A stretch of 64,000 nucleotides of DNA from NCBI RefSeq assembly GCF_007993935.1, contig NZ_VITY01000003.1, forward strand, positions 62,001 to 126,000, in the 5' to 3' direction. Below, one piece after another: positions 45,887 through 55,281 of the stretch (positions are counted from its first letter, which is position 1; the number at the start of each line of letters is the position of its first letter). This DNA comes from Bradyrhizobium macuxiense. GTDB taxonomy: Bacteria > Pseudomonadota > Alphaproteobacteria > Rhizobiales > Xanthobacteraceae. A program made the position numbers and the translations under genes. The notes under the pieces were generated by a model. The model did no database searches and was not told where the DNA came from. It saw only the letters and a program-made list of their open reading frames with translations.

Positions 45887-47557
45887 TCATGCGATGGTGG
45901 GTCCGTCCTGAGCGACGCCCTCGACTTGCGAATGGAAAATCCGGCGCAGCGCCAGCATGTGCTCGCAGGGGCCGCGCATCATCTTGTTGTGGCCGTAGAA
46001 ATGACAGCTGCACCGCGCCTCGACGAGACGGTCGTCATCGTCGATGACGAGGTTCACCTGCTCGGTGCGGGCGTTGTCGAGCACGCTGCCGCTGATCGCG
46101 CGAACGCCCTGGTTGCGATCAATGTTGCCGATCGTCACGAGATTGGCGCCGATCAGGCGATCGGCCTTTTCCTCCTGCGGGCTGGCGAAGCGCAGCTGGG
46201 CTGCCGACAGCGGCTCGCGCGTCAGCTCGCGCAGTCGGTAGAGCGACTTGTCGAGGTCGAACATCACGCGTCCGGCCTGGGTGTAGGATGTGAGCGCCGC
46301 ATGCACCAGCGCCTGGTCGACGCCGGTCTGCCGCGCCAGCTCGGCGGCGCTCGCCGCATGGGACTTGCCGAGTGCTGCGAAAATGCGCTGCGCGCTGTCG
46401 TTGTCGACCTTGTGGCGCGGCGCGAGCAGGTCGAATTGTCCGGCGGACGACCAGTCGTTCGCGGTCCAGCCCGAAAGGCCGAGCGTGAAGCGCAGACCGC
46501 CGAAATCGACGACGAAGAACGACGGCAGGCCGGTCCCGGTCAAATGCACCCGCACCGACCGCGCCAGCGGCAGCGCCCGCCCGAGGATCGCAAGCCTCCG
46601 CCGGCCCCAGATGCGGATCTCGGCGGGGGCCGTGCCGCGATAGATCGAGCGGCGGAAGGTCAGCCGTTCGTGCCACGGCTCGATCACCACCTCCACCGGC
46701 GCGTCCGGCTTCAACACGAACCGCAGCGAGCGCGGGCCGGCCTTTTCCTTCTTCTGCGCGAGGCGGGTGAGGATGTTGGCCATGTCCACGGGATGCAGGT
46801 CGAACACATGCGCCGGCAGGGTCATGGCGCTCGACACCTGCAGGAAGCCGCGCACCCAGCTGTCCGGCAGGTCGATCTTCTCCTCGCGGAAGTCGAGATC
46901 GTCGCCGGTCTGCACCTCGAACCCGGAGGGATCGATGGTGAGGGTGGTGTCGCGATAGGAGCGGATCTTCTGGAATTCGTCGTAGAGGGCGTGGCTGTAG
47001 TCGATATTGGTGGTGCCGAACGCCATCTCGCCGAGGCCCTCGAACACGTCGTGGTCGCAGGACAGCCGTCCGTAGCTCGATTCGTCGAGACTGAAGCACT
47101 CGAAGAAGATCTCGTCCGGGTGCACCGTGATCACCGGATCGAGCACGATCCAGGCATCGCGGTTCTGCTTGTAGAGGTAGTTGAAATAGGCCTGCCGCGC
47201 CGCCCAGAACGGCTTCATCTGCCGATCGCGCTCGCGGTCGAAGCCACGGATGCGGTCCTGCAAGTCCGCGATGCGCGGCTTGAGCGCCGTCGACTGCGCC
47301 GTTGCCTCGGCGAGGAAATTGGCCTCGTTCTGCTTCAGCCACTCGAAATAGGCGGTGCGGTCACGCGGCTTGAAGCGCAGGTCCGACACCACGACATGAT
47401 GCAGCGCGGAGATCGCCTCGCGGAAGGCGAGATGGCGCGCCACCTTGCCGGTGAAGAAGGTCGGCTGGCGCAGCGTGTCCGGCGCGAAGGCGAACGACGA
47501 CGAGGCGGCGTCGGACGAGGCGCTGGTGCTGCCGAGAAATCGATATGCGAAATTCAT
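45887..47557 (-). CDS. SWIM zinc-finger protein of the retron operon
   Basis: The 556-aa soluble protein has, near its C-terminus, the SWIM signature CxCx12CxH (Cys516, Cys518, Cys531, His533), expected to bind one zinc and contact nucleic acid or protein. The N-terminal ~480 residues have no recognised domain; a charged segment (about 85-115) may be coiled coil. It starts inside the stop of the WGR/HEAT gene (ATGA overlap), so the two are translationally coupled. It lies directly upstream of the retron RNA and RT. As a retron partner it may be the effector or a regulator of the effector. Confidence 0.9.
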   Translation of the reverse strand: MNFAYRFLGSTSASSDAASSSFAFAPDTLRQPTFFTGKVARHLAFREAISALHHVVVSDLRFKPRDRTAYFEWLKQNEANFLAEATAQSTALKPRIADLQDRIRGFDRERDRQMKPFWAARQAYFNYLYKQNRDAWIVLDPVITVHPDEIFFECFSLDESSYGRLSCDHDVFEGLGEMAFGTTNIDYSHALYDEFQKIRSYRDTTLTIDPSGFEVQTGDDLDFREEKIDLPDSWVRGFLQVSSAMTLPAHVFDLHPVDMANILTRLAQKKEKAGPRSLRFVLKPDAPVEVVIEPWHERLTFRRSIYRGTAPAEIRIWGRRRLAILGRALPLARSVRVHLTGTGLPSFFVVDFGGLRFTLGLSGWTANDWSSAGQFDLLAPRHKVDNDSAQRIFAALGKSHAASAAELARQTGVDQALVHAALTSYTQAGRVMFDLDKSLYRLRELTREPLSAAQLRFASPQEEKADRLIGANLVTIGNIDRNQGVRAISGSVLDNARTEQVNLVIDDDDRLVEARCSCHFYGHNKMMRGPCEHMLALRRIFHSQVEGVAQDGPTIA

Positions 47558-50500
47558 GCGGCGGTCCCGCTGGTTTGCGAGCCGCCGCCCGGCGGCGTGC
47601 GGCCGGCGCGGGCCACGGTGACGGGCAGCGGCAGATCCGGCCAGGCGTGCGCGATGTCACGCAGGATGATCAGCGCGGGCGCCTTGTCACGCAGGGTCAC
47701 GCTGAGCGTGAAGTCGTGCAGCAGCTGCGCGATCGCCGCTGCGCGGTCCCGGTGCGCCAGCGCCTCGTTGCGCAGCGCCGTGAAGATCCGGTCCTTGGCG
47801 ATACGCCCGCGGTTGATCTGCATCAGGATGATGCGGGCCTGGGAGAGGAACTTGGCGAAGATTGCCGCATCCGCCAGCGACTCGCCTGATATCAGCTCGG
47901 TGACGAAGAGATGGAAGCTGCCGGAGGGGTGCTCCAGCATGCGCCCGAGCACCTCGGCGATATCGCCGTCGGCGAGGCTGCGCCGCAGCAGCAGGCGAGC
48001 GCCGTCCTGCACCGCCGGCACGGTCGAGTCCGCCATCACAGCCAGCGCCGCGGCCGGCAGCGCATCGCTGGGCCATGCCGTGAGGCGATTCACCGCGGTG
48101 GTCCGGACATCGTCCCACTCGCTCTCGACCAGCAGCACGGCATTTTGTGGGTCGGCGCGGAAGCGGGGCTCGTCGGCCGTGAACGCATCAAGTGCGAAGC
48201 GGCGGACGGCGGCGAACGGATGGTTGCCGAGGCGGGCGAGCTGGCGGACCGAGAAGCGCGCCGGTGCGCGGCTCTCCAGCAGCTTGGCGCCGAGCATCCT
48301 GGCGCCGGCCGCGCGCGCCTGCAGCAGGCGCCACAGTGTGCCGTCGTCGATGGCGGCCGCTGCCTGCGGCAACGCTTCGACGAACAGTGTGACCATGTCG
48401 GCCGCATGGCCCTCGCTAGGTTCGGTGCGGAAGAAGCCGGCCATCAGCATGTCGCGCAGCCGGATGGCGAAGGCCTCGTCGCTCGCCGCAAGGCGTGCGA
48501 CGAGCGGCCGCGCAGCCGCGCGCAGCCCGGCATGGTCGCCGGTGGCGGCCAGCACGATGCCATCGCGATGTTGCGCGAGCGCGGCGTCGTCAAGCCGCGC
48601 CAAGAGGCTCATCGAGGCCATGCGGATTTCCGGCGCATCGGCCCGCAGGATCGCCTGCCAGAACGCTTCCGGCAGGTCGCCGGGCCGCGTCGGGGTCACC
48701 GCGATGAGCTGGATGCTGGCCGCCTGGACGTCGGGGCTGGCGTGGCCGGTCAGGCTTTCGATCACCTCCGGCTGCAGCGGGCAGTCGCGATCCGGCCATA
48801 GCTGCGGCAGCAGCGCGAGAGCCGACGTGAGGCCGGCGCGCGGCAGATCGTCGAGGACCGGCGGCAACTGCGCGAGCCATGCCGCGAACGCTTCCGTCGC
48901 GCGGGCGCGTTGCTCCCGCGAGGGCGCGCGGTCGCGCAGCCAGCCGCGTGTGCGGCCCTGCACGTGATCGTGCGGGCTGGTCAGCGCGGCGCGTGCAAGG
49001 GCGGGGTCGGCCCACGGCCAATCGGCGCGGTCGTCGATGGCGCGGATCGCCAGATCGCGCATCTCAGGCGCAGCCGCCTCGAGCAGCGCGGCGATCAATG
49101 CCGCATCGGCCTTGCCGGCATCGATCAAACGCCGCGCGATCGTGGCCGCGAGCGTGGTGACCTCGGGATAGGGCGAGGCCAAGAGGCCGCCGATCGCGGC
49201 CACGTCCATCGCTTCAGGCCGCGGCGGACCTTGCCGCAGCGCCTCGGCCGCGAAGCGCGCGGCCGCATGATTGCGCGCCAGTGTCGCGATCCGCAGCAGC
49301 CGCTCGGGCTGTGCATCCCATAGCGCGGGGAAGGCTTCCTCGCGCTGTGCCGGCGCACGCGCGCCGACATGGCGGTGCGTGAGAGCCCTGGCATTGAAGT
49401 GGCTGGTCGGGGCCGCCGCATGCAGCAGGTGGCTGACGCTCCAAACCCGGCTGAGCGCCTCGGCGGCATGGAGGACAGGACGATAGCTGCGTTCGATCCG
49501 GATATGCTCGGTCCACGTCGCCGGCTTGATGCCGTCGGCGTCGGTGAAGGCGAGGAGCAGCTCGCTCGCCATCGCCGTGAACGCGTCCTGTCCGAGCTCG
49601 GCGCGCTTGCGCAGCATGCGCCAGGCGCGCCGCTTGAAGTAGAGCAGGGTCTGGTCGGACAGCGCGATGCGCGGAGCGGTGCTCTGCAGTTCCTCGCTGA
49701 GCTTCAGCGCCTGGCGCGAACCGGCCAGCCAGACGCGGTCGTTGTAGACCCGGCTGCGATAATACATCGGCGCCGCCAGCTCGAACTGCCGCGCGGTTGC
49801 AGCGAACAGCGGGCCGTCGTCGGTGAGATCGGCATATTTGAACAGCCGCCGCAGCACCTGCACGTAGGGCGGGCGCGGGTTCATCGCGTGCACGGCCGCG
49901 AGCAGCGTCTGGCGCGCGGCGCTGTCTGCGAGCGCATGGTGGGCGAGCGCAATGAGGAACTGATTGGCGAAACCCGGCTGAGCCGAGTTCGCCGCCAGCA
50001 GGGCCTGGATCAGGCCCGCGCCGTTGCCGTTCGCCAGCGCCATCTCGATGTCGCGGGTCGCCGCGGCATCCGTCGTTCGCGGCAGCGACAGCCGCGGCGC
50101 CGATCGCCGCGCGCCCATCAGTTCACTTGCGAGGGCATAAGCCGCGTAGTCCCGCGTCACCAGGCTGACATTGATGTCGGCGCAGCGGCGTAGCAGATCG
50201 GCGGCGTCGGCGCCGCCGCAGCGCGCCAGCGCATAGACGAGGCTGTAACTCGCATCCGTCGCGCCGGTCTTCTCGGCGAAGGCGGCGAGTTGGGGATAGG
50301 CGGCTGTGAGCCGGATCACACCGAGGCGCCAGAACAGGCGGTCGCGCTCCTTCTCGGGCCACGCGCTGCGCGCGCAGACCGCGAGCTTCCTGAGCAATTC
50401 CGTGTCGCGTCCGTTGGCATCGACTCCGGCATCCGAAGCGGTCAGCGGCGGTGCATCGCCGTCGATGCGGCGATACCCGTCGTTGATCTTGGACACCACG

Positions 50501-50712
50501 ACGCTATCGAACAGCTTTTCGGCATTCGCGTGGGTGACCGGCGATGGGGTCTTGGTTCCATCCCTGAGCGACGTGCCGCGACGGCCATATCTGAAATTGA
50601 CCAGGTAGCGTGCGTCGTTGTCGGCGCGTTCCAGATCGACCAGATCGACTTCATAGAGCTTGTCGGATCTGCCTTCCTTCATCCAGAGGCGAACGGAGCG
50701 AACGACGTGCAT
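47554..50712 (-). CDS. WGR-domain, HEAT-like repeat protein of the retron operon
   Basis: This 1052-aa protein is the first gene of the operon. The N-terminal ~85 residues are a WGR domain (RLWMKEGRSDKLYEVDL, then NFRYGRRGTS, with Tyr42-Gly43-Arg44 at the WGR position), a DNA-end-sensing fold known from PARPs and bacterial relatives. The rest is an Ala/Leu-rich array of helical HEAT-like repeats. No PARP, nuclease or ATPase active site is visible. It could sense nucleic acid and scaffold the SWIM protein and RT. It overlaps the SWIM gene by 4 bp. The start is an ATG with a GGGTGG-like ribosome binding site. Confidence 0.88.
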   Translation of the reverse strand: MHVVRSVRLWMKEGRSDKLYEVDLVDLERADNDARYLVNFRYGRRGTSLRDGTKTPSPVTHANAEKLFDSVVVSKINDGYRRIDGDAPPLTASDAGVDANGRDTELLRKLAVCARSAWPEKERDRLFWRLGVIRLTAAYPQLAAFAEKTGATDASYSLVYALARCGGADAADLLRRCADINVSLVTRDYAAYALASELMGARRSAPRLSLPRTTDAAATRDIEMALANGNGAGLIQALLAANSAQPGFANQFLIALAHHALADSAARQTLLAAVHAMNPRPPYVQVLRRLFKYADLTDDGPLFAATARQFELAAPMYYRSRVYNDRVWLAGSRQALKLSEELQSTAPRIALSDQTLLYFKRRAWRMLRKRAELGQDAFTAMASELLLAFTDADGIKPATWTEHIRIERSYRPVLHAAEALSRVWSVSHLLHAAAPTSHFNARALTHRHVGARAPAQREEAFPALWDAQPERLLRIATLARNHAAARFAAEALRQGPPRPEAMDVAAIGGLLASPYPEVTTLAATIARRLIDAGKADAALIAALLEAAAPEMRDLAIRAIDDRADWPWADPALARAALTSPHDHVQGRTRGWLRDRAPSREQRARATEAFAAWLAQLPPVLDDLPRAGLTSALALLPQLWPDRDCPLQPEVIESLTGHASPDVQAASIQLIAVTPTRPGDLPEAFWQAILRADAPEIRMASMSLLARLDDAALAQHRDGIVLAATGDHAGLRAAARPLVARLAASDEAFAIRLRDMLMAGFFRTEPSEGHAADMVTLFVEALPQAAAAIDDGTLWRLLQARAAGARMLGAKLLESRAPARFSVRQLARLGNHPFAAVRRFALDAFTADEPRFRADPQNAVLLVESEWDDVRTTAVNRLTAWPSDALPAAALAVMADSTVPAVQDGARLLLRRSLADGDIAEVLGRMLEHPSGSFHLFVTELISGESLADAAIFAKFLSQARIILMQINRGRIAKDRIFTALRNEALAHRDRAAAIAQLLHDFTLSVTLRDKAPALIILRDIAHAWPDLPLPVTVARAGRTPPGGGSQTSGTAA

Positions 50713-50974
50713 TGACCACCCTGGGATGTCCGGGGTGGATTACATCGCAAGCCGTGCGCGCCGCGTCAATGGGGCGACTGGTGCGGCGGAATATAACGAT
50801 GCGCCGGCCGTACCGGCTCGCGCCGGTTTGTGACGTGGGCTCACGGTCAATGCGGTCCTGTAACACCTGTCGGGTAGAGTAGCGGATGCATGGCCTTGCT
50901 GGTATGGCGCTGCCGACCGGAGGCGGCCACGTCTCCGATCGCGCCGCCGCGAGCCTGCCCACCCGGAGCATCCG

Positions 50975-51349
50975 ATGATCCTTGCTAGCTACGTCTACCG
51001 TGCCGTCTCCAACTTCGTGTTCCTGGGGCTGGTCTATTTCACGCTGAACCTGCTGGAGAAATACGAGCAGCGCGCGACGGTCGCGATCCTGGTCCTGGTC
51101 TATGCGGTGATGCATGCACTGTCCGGCCTGCGCTCGTTCTATTTCTTCCAGCGCATCGAGCGTCTCGAAGGTGAAACACGGCGGCTCGCCGCAGCGGCCG
51201 GCGAGGGGCCGAATGCGAGCGCCTCGCGTAAGCAGATCGTCGCCGATGTCACCGAGCTCAGGCATGCCGGCGAGATCAAATCCTATATCGACATCTTCTT
51301 CCTGGCGCTGGTGATCCTGCTCTGCGTCGCCAAGATCGTGGCCAGCTAG
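50975..51349 (+). CDS. Small membrane protein, unknown
   Basis: The 124-aa protein has two N-terminal membrane helices (about 8-25 and 33-50), a charged helical middle (IERLEGETRRLAAAAGEG) and a C-terminal helix (IDIFFLALVILLCVAKIV). No family is recognised. It lies at the right side of the accessory segment, divergent from the WGR/HEAT gene (262-bp gap) and tail to tail with the deacetylase. Confidence 0.75.
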   Translation: MILASYVYRAVSNFVFLGLVYFTLNLLEKYEQRATVAILVLVYAVMHALSGLRSFYFFQRIERLEGETRRLAAAAGEGPNASASRKQIVADVTELRHAGEIKSYIDIFFLALVILLCVAKIVAS

Positions 51350-51357
51350 AGCGCGCG

Positions 51358-52746
51358 CTAGTCCGGCACGCGCTTGCCGGCGGCCGAGGCCTCGGCGCGC
51401 GGGGTTCGCTTGGCGACGTGGACTGCGGCGTTGCTTGCAGCCGGCGGCGCGACATGCAGGGGTGCGCCGCGGCCTCTGCCATGCGCCGCAGCGGGGATCT
51501 GATGTGCGGCCTGCTTCGGATGCCTGGCCTGGCGCGCCGATATCGCCTGCGCGCGCGGTGCGCCGGCGGCCGGACCAGCCGCGCGCTGTGCGAGGCGGCG
51601 ACTCGCCGCGAGCAGGGTCAGGTCCAGCGCTTCGGGAACGCGAAAGACGTCGGCTGCCGGTATCGGCAAGGTCGAGACCGGCGCGAGCTGCGCGACCTGC
51701 GGCTGCGGCCACAGCGTGCGGACGGGCACACCGACGCGTGCGCGCTGCGCGTGGTCGAGAACGTCCGCATCACGCCAATCCAGATCGGCAAACACGGGTG
51801 CCGGCAAGGTCCGCGTCGCGGTGAAGACGAAGTTCGGAATTCTCGGCCAGCGCGTGGTCGCCACGGTCTCGGTCGGCGGATGCATGAACCATTGCTGCGG
51901 CTGGGTCGGTGTGGCCGGACGGTCGGCGGTCGCGGGCACGACGTGGACGATGCGGTAGCCGCGCTCCCTGAGCGTGTTGAGGATGCGCGGCAGCGCCGCG
52001 ACTGTGCGCGGCTGGATGTCGTGCAGCAGCAGGATGCCCTTGTGCTTGGCCTCGATGCGCTGGATCGCGAGGTCGTAGACCCGCTGCGGCGAGATGTGGC
52101 GCCAGTCGTCGGCCGGGAAGTCGGCGCTCCAGACCTGGATGCCCTGCGACGCCAGATAGGCTTCGGGGATCTCGGCACGCATCAGGCCGGGAATCCGGAA
52201 GAACGGCGCGAGCTTGCTCTTGTCGCCATTGAGCGCCGCGAGCGTCGAGGCGATGCCGTCGTCGACCTCCTGCCGCACCTTCTCGAGCGGCATCTTGTTC
52301 ATCGTGAGCGGATGGTTCTGGCTGTGCGTGCCGACGGTATGCCCGGCGGCGATCAGCTTGCGCACGCCCTCCGGATTGAACCGGGCCTGGGAGCCGATGG
52401 TAAAGAAGGTCGCCTTGACGCACTGGCTGGCGAGAATGGCCAGCACCTGGTTGCTGTATTTCGGCAGCGGTCCGTCGTCGAAGGTCAGCACCACCTCGTG
52501 GTCGGCGAGCGGCAGCGTTTCCGGATATTGCATGGTGCCGATCCGCGGGTGCTCCCTGGGATCGACGACGAGGGTCCGCGAGGTGCCGAGCGCGTTGGGA
52601 TTACCCGGGCAATCCGCGGCAAGGGCGGCCTGCGGCGTCATGAAGCAACAGCCCAGAAGTGCCGCGCCGATCACGGTCCGCGACCGCTTCCGGATCATCA
52701 CCAGGACGTTTGCAATCATCGAATCTCGGCCGCATTCCAAACGCAC
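51358..52746 (-). CDS. Secreted polysaccharide deacetylase with long C-terminal tail
   Basis: The 462-aa protein starts at a GTG with AAGGA 7 nt upstream (the ATG at 52719 is an alternative). It has a signal peptide, then a NodB-homology domain: LTFDDGP (catalytic Asp and metal-site Asp), THSQNH (metal His), and LLHDIQPRTV. Carbohydrate esterase family 4 enzymes N- or O-deacetylate sugars such as peptidoglycan or chitin-like polymers. About 190 residues beyond the domain are Pro/Ala/Arg/His-rich, with no known fold. A paralogue lies immediately upstream on the same strand. Confidence 0.9.
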   Translation of the reverse strand: MRLECGRDSMIANVLVMIRKRSRTVIGAALLGCCFMTPQAALAADCPGNPNALGTSRTLVVDPREHPRIGTMQYPETLPLADHEVVLTFDDGPLPKYSNQVLAILASQCVKATFFTIGSQARFNPEGVRKLIAAGHTVGTHSQNHPLTMNKMPLEKVRQEVDDGIASTLAALNGDKSKLAPFFRIPGLMRAEIPEAYLASQGIQVWSADFPADDWRHISPQRVYDLAIQRIEAKHKGILLLHDIQPRTVAALPRILNTLRERGYRIVHVVPATADRPATPTQPQQWFMHPPTETVATTRWPRIPNFVFTATRTLPAPVFADLDWRDADVLDHAQRARVGVPVRTLWPQPQVAQLAPVSTLPIPAADVFRVPEALDLTLLAASRRLAQRAAGPAAGAPRAQAISARQARHPKQAAHQIPAAAHGRGRGAPLHVAPPAASNAAVHVAKRTPRAEASAAGKRVPD

Positions 52747-52815
52747 TGACGAATCCTTAAGGGCGGCCCCATGAATGCCGCCTTAACGGTCTGTAATCCA
52801 CCTTGGGTGCCGGGT

Positions 52816-53631
52816 TCAATGTGTCCGGTCAGACACGGTCTTCATCGCCGCCGGGACGATGTGGACGATGCGATAATTGTGCTCCTGCAGGTACCTTAGA
52901 AAGGCGGGCAGCATCTCGGCTGTACGCATTTGCGGGTCATGTAGCAGGATAATTCCCTTGCGATGGCCTTCGAGCCGCCCGGTGAGCAGCTTGAGTTCCT
53001 CATCGGGGGTCATCTTGTTCCAATCGCTGGCCCAGAAATCGGCTCCGAACACCGCGATACCGCGCTTTTCCAGTCGCTCGAGTAGAGCTGGCGTCGACTC
53101 GAAATAGGGGAACCGGAAGAACGGTGTACTCGGGACCGTGCTCGCGGTTCCGCGCAAGGCCATCTGGACCGCTTCGATCCCTCGGTTGATGTTCGCTTCG
53201 GCCTGATCCAGCGGCATCTTGTTGAGATGCGGATGGTCCCAGCTGTGGTAGCCGACGGTGTGGCCGAGGCGCGCGATCTTGCGCACCATGTCGGGGTGAT
53301 CGGCCGCATTGCGGCCGACTATGAAGAAGGTGGCCTGCACGCATTCGGCGGCCAGCGCCGTCAGCACCTTGTCGGTGACCCCGGGTGTCGGCCCGTCGTC
53401 GAAGGTCAGCACGACCTCGCCATCCCTGAGCGGCAGGGTCTGCGGAAAGCTCTTCAGCCCGACGCGCGGATAGGTCGCAGGATCGACCTCGAGCACACGT
53501 GAGGTGCCGAGCGCATCCTTGCGTGTGCACTCGGCGGCCTTCGCCGCGTTGGTCAGCGCGCAAGGTGCGAGCGCGATCAGCGCCGCGACAACGTTCAGGA
53601 TCGGTCGCGGTGCGCTCGACATCTTTCTCAT
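52816..53631 (-). CDS. Secreted polysaccharide deacetylase
   Basis: The protein has 271 aa from the ATG at 53631; a GTG at 53646 is also possible. A signal peptide (about 1-34, ending AKA) precedes a compact NodB domain with LTFDDGPTPG, YHSWDHPHLNKM and IILLHDPQMRTAEM. It aligns along its whole length with the neighbouring 462-aa enzyme (both share a LGTSR-LxVDP leader), so the two arose by duplication. It is likely periplasmic or extracellular and acts on a cell-surface or exopolysaccharide. Confidence 0.92.
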   Translation of the reverse strand: MRKMSSAPRPILNVVAALIALAPCALTNAAKAAECTRKDALGTSRVLEVDPATYPRVGLKSFPQTLPLRDGEVVLTFDDGPTPGVTDKVLTALAAECVQATFFIVGRNAADHPDMVRKIARLGHTVGYHSWDHPHLNKMPLDQAEANINRGIEAVQMALRGTASTVPSTPFFRFPYFESTPALLERLEKRGIAVFGADFWASDWNKMTPDEELKLLTGRLEGHRKGIILLHDPQMRTAEMLPAFLRYLQEHNYRIVHIVPAAMKTVSDRTH

Positions 53632-53715
53632 TGCACAGGGCCCCACCGATTAGGTAATCCGTTCCGCACTCATCCAATCAGTTTTTCCCCTCCTGTCAAA
53701 CCGGCGAAACACGGC

Positions 53716-55137
53716 ATGGCCGAGAATTTCGACGTTGCCGAACCCGCCGAGGCCGACCCGCTGGCCCAGATGCCGATGCGGGACGAGGAGGGCCAGCTGC
53801 GCCCCGAATTCGTCGCTGGCATCACCCGGGCGATCCATGCCGCCGACCGGCCGCTGCTGTGCGAGGTGGTGGCGGAACTGCACGAGGCCGATCTCGGCGA
53901 CCTGATCGCGGCGCTGGAGCCGGACGACCGCGTGACCCTGGTCGAGATCACCGGCACGGACTTCGACTTCTCGGCGCTCAATGAGGTCGATGAGACGGTC
54001 CGCGAAGAGATCCTCGAGGAACTCGCGCCGGAGACGGTGGCCGAGGGCGTCCGCGAGCTCGAATCCGACGACGCCGTCGAGCTGCTGCAAAGCCTCGACG
54101 AGGAGGACCAGGAACAGATCCTGGAGAAACTGCCGGCGGCCGAGCGTGCCGAGATCGAGCGCAGCCTGCTGTATCCGGAGAATTCCGCCGGCCGGCGGAT
54201 GCAGACCGCGTTCATTGCGGTGCCGCTGGATTGGAACGTCGGGCAGGTGATCGATTACATGCGCGACACGCCCGATCTGCCGGATCGATTCTACGAGATC
54301 TATGTGGTCGACGCCGAAAGGCACTGGCTGGGCGCAGTTTCGCTGGACGTGCTGCTGCGCGCGCGCCGCCCGGTTCCAATCAAGGACCTGATCGACGAGG
54401 ACCGCCGCCGGGTCTCCGCTCTGGAGGACCAGGAAGAGGTCGCGCGGATGTTCGGCAAGTACAATCTTGTCGCCGCTCCCGTGGTCGATACCATCGACCG
54501 GCTGGTCGGCGTCATCACCATCGACGACGTCGTCGACATGATCGAGGAGGAGGCCGACGAGGACTTGAAGGCGCTCGGCGGCGTGACCCATCCCGAAGAG
54601 CTGTCCGACACGGTCTGGACCATTGCCCGCGGCCGCTTCAACTGGCTCTTGGTCAATCTCGCGACCGCGTTCCTGGCCTCATCGGTGCTCGGCCTGTTCG
54701 AGGGACAGCTCGAGAAGATGGTGGCGCTCGCGGTGCTGGCGCCTATCGTGGCGAGCCAGGGCGGCAACGCCGCGACGCAGACCATGACGGTCGCGGTGCG
54801 CGCGCTCGCCACCCGCGAGCTTGGTGCTTTCAACGCGATGCGCGTGGTGCTGCGCGAGACCATGGTCGGGCTCGTCAACGGCATCGCCTTTGCCGTCATC
54901 ACCGGCATCGCCGCGGTGGCCTGGTTCAAGATCCCGGGCCTTGGCATCGTGATCGGGCTTGCAATCATCTGCAACCTGGTCGCCGGCGCGCTCGGCGGCA
55001 TTCTGATTCCGATGGTGCTGGAACGGGTGCGCGCCGACCCCGCGGTCGCCTCCGGCACCTTCGTCACGACCGTGACCGACGTGGTCGGCTTCTTCTCGTT
55101 CCTCGGCATCGCCACGCTGTGGTTCGGGCTGAAATAG
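53716..55137 (+). CDS. mgtE: Magnesium transporter MgtE
   Basis: The 473-aa protein has the MgtE architecture: an N-terminal helical superdomain with HEAT-like repeats (about 30-140), two CBS domains (about 145-270; GVITIDDVVDMIEEEADED), and a C-terminal five-helix membrane domain (about 290-473; ASQGGNAATQTMTVAVRAL). It is a Mg2+-gated channel for magnesium uptake. It is divergent from the deacetylase gene (84-bp gap). A palindromic repeat follows directly after its stop codon. Confidence 0.95.
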   Translation: MAENFDVAEPAEADPLAQMPMRDEEGQLRPEFVAGITRAIHAADRPLLCEVVAELHEADLGDLIAALEPDDRVTLVEITGTDFDFSALNEVDETVREEILEELAPETVAEGVRELESDDAVELLQSLDEEDQEQILEKLPAAERAEIERSLLYPENSAGRRMQTAFIAVPLDWNVGQVIDYMRDTPDLPDRFYEIYVVDAERHWLGAVSLDVLLRARRPVPIKDLIDEDRRRVSALEDQEEVARMFGKYNLVAAPVVDTIDRLVGVITIDDVVDMIEEEADEDLKALGGVTHPEELSDTVWTIARGRFNWLLVNLATAFLASSVLGLFEGQLEKMVALAVLAPIVASQGGNAATQTMTVAVRALATRELGAFNAMRVVLRETMVGLVNGIAFAVITGIAAVAWFKIPGLGIVIGLAIICNLVAGALGGILIPMVLERVRADPAVASGTFVTTVTDVVGFFSFLGIATLWFGLK

Positions 55138-55185
55138 AGCATGATCCGAAAAAGTGCGAAGCGGTTTTTCGAAAAAGATCATGCT
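55138..55185. repeat. Palindromic dispersed repeat, family 3
   Basis: AGCATGATC (55138-55146) and GATCATGCT (55177-55185) flank an A/T-rich stem region with further imperfect pairing (CGAAAAAG, CTTTTTCG-like). This ~48-bp element is a familiar intergenic palindrome of rhizobia. It begins one base after the mgtE stop and may act as its 3' stem-loop. Confidence 0.75.
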
Positions 55186-55281
55186 GCGAGGCGCGTCGGC
55201 GGGACCGTTTATCGTTAATCGCGCCTTAACGGGGTTGGCGGATGATGCTCCTATCTCCAAGGGGCCATCACGGGGGCCATC

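Noticed and set aside
45531..46013. 160-codon minus-strand frame across the SWIM-RT gap
   Set aside because: It overlaps the SWIM gene and the retron RNA, has no family resemblance, and its reading arises from the structured RNA.
45746..48967. 1073-codon plus-strand frame opposite the SWIM and WGR/HEAT genes
   Set aside because: Low-complexity Arg/Ala/Ser composition and no domain; the minus-strand genes carry clear SWIM and WGR motifs.
50713..50974. att-like copy of the tRNA-Leu 3' end at the right side of the retron
   Set aside because: I searched by eye for the TTCGAGTCCCTCCGAGCGC block and found no copy, so the right boundary of the segment stays undefined.
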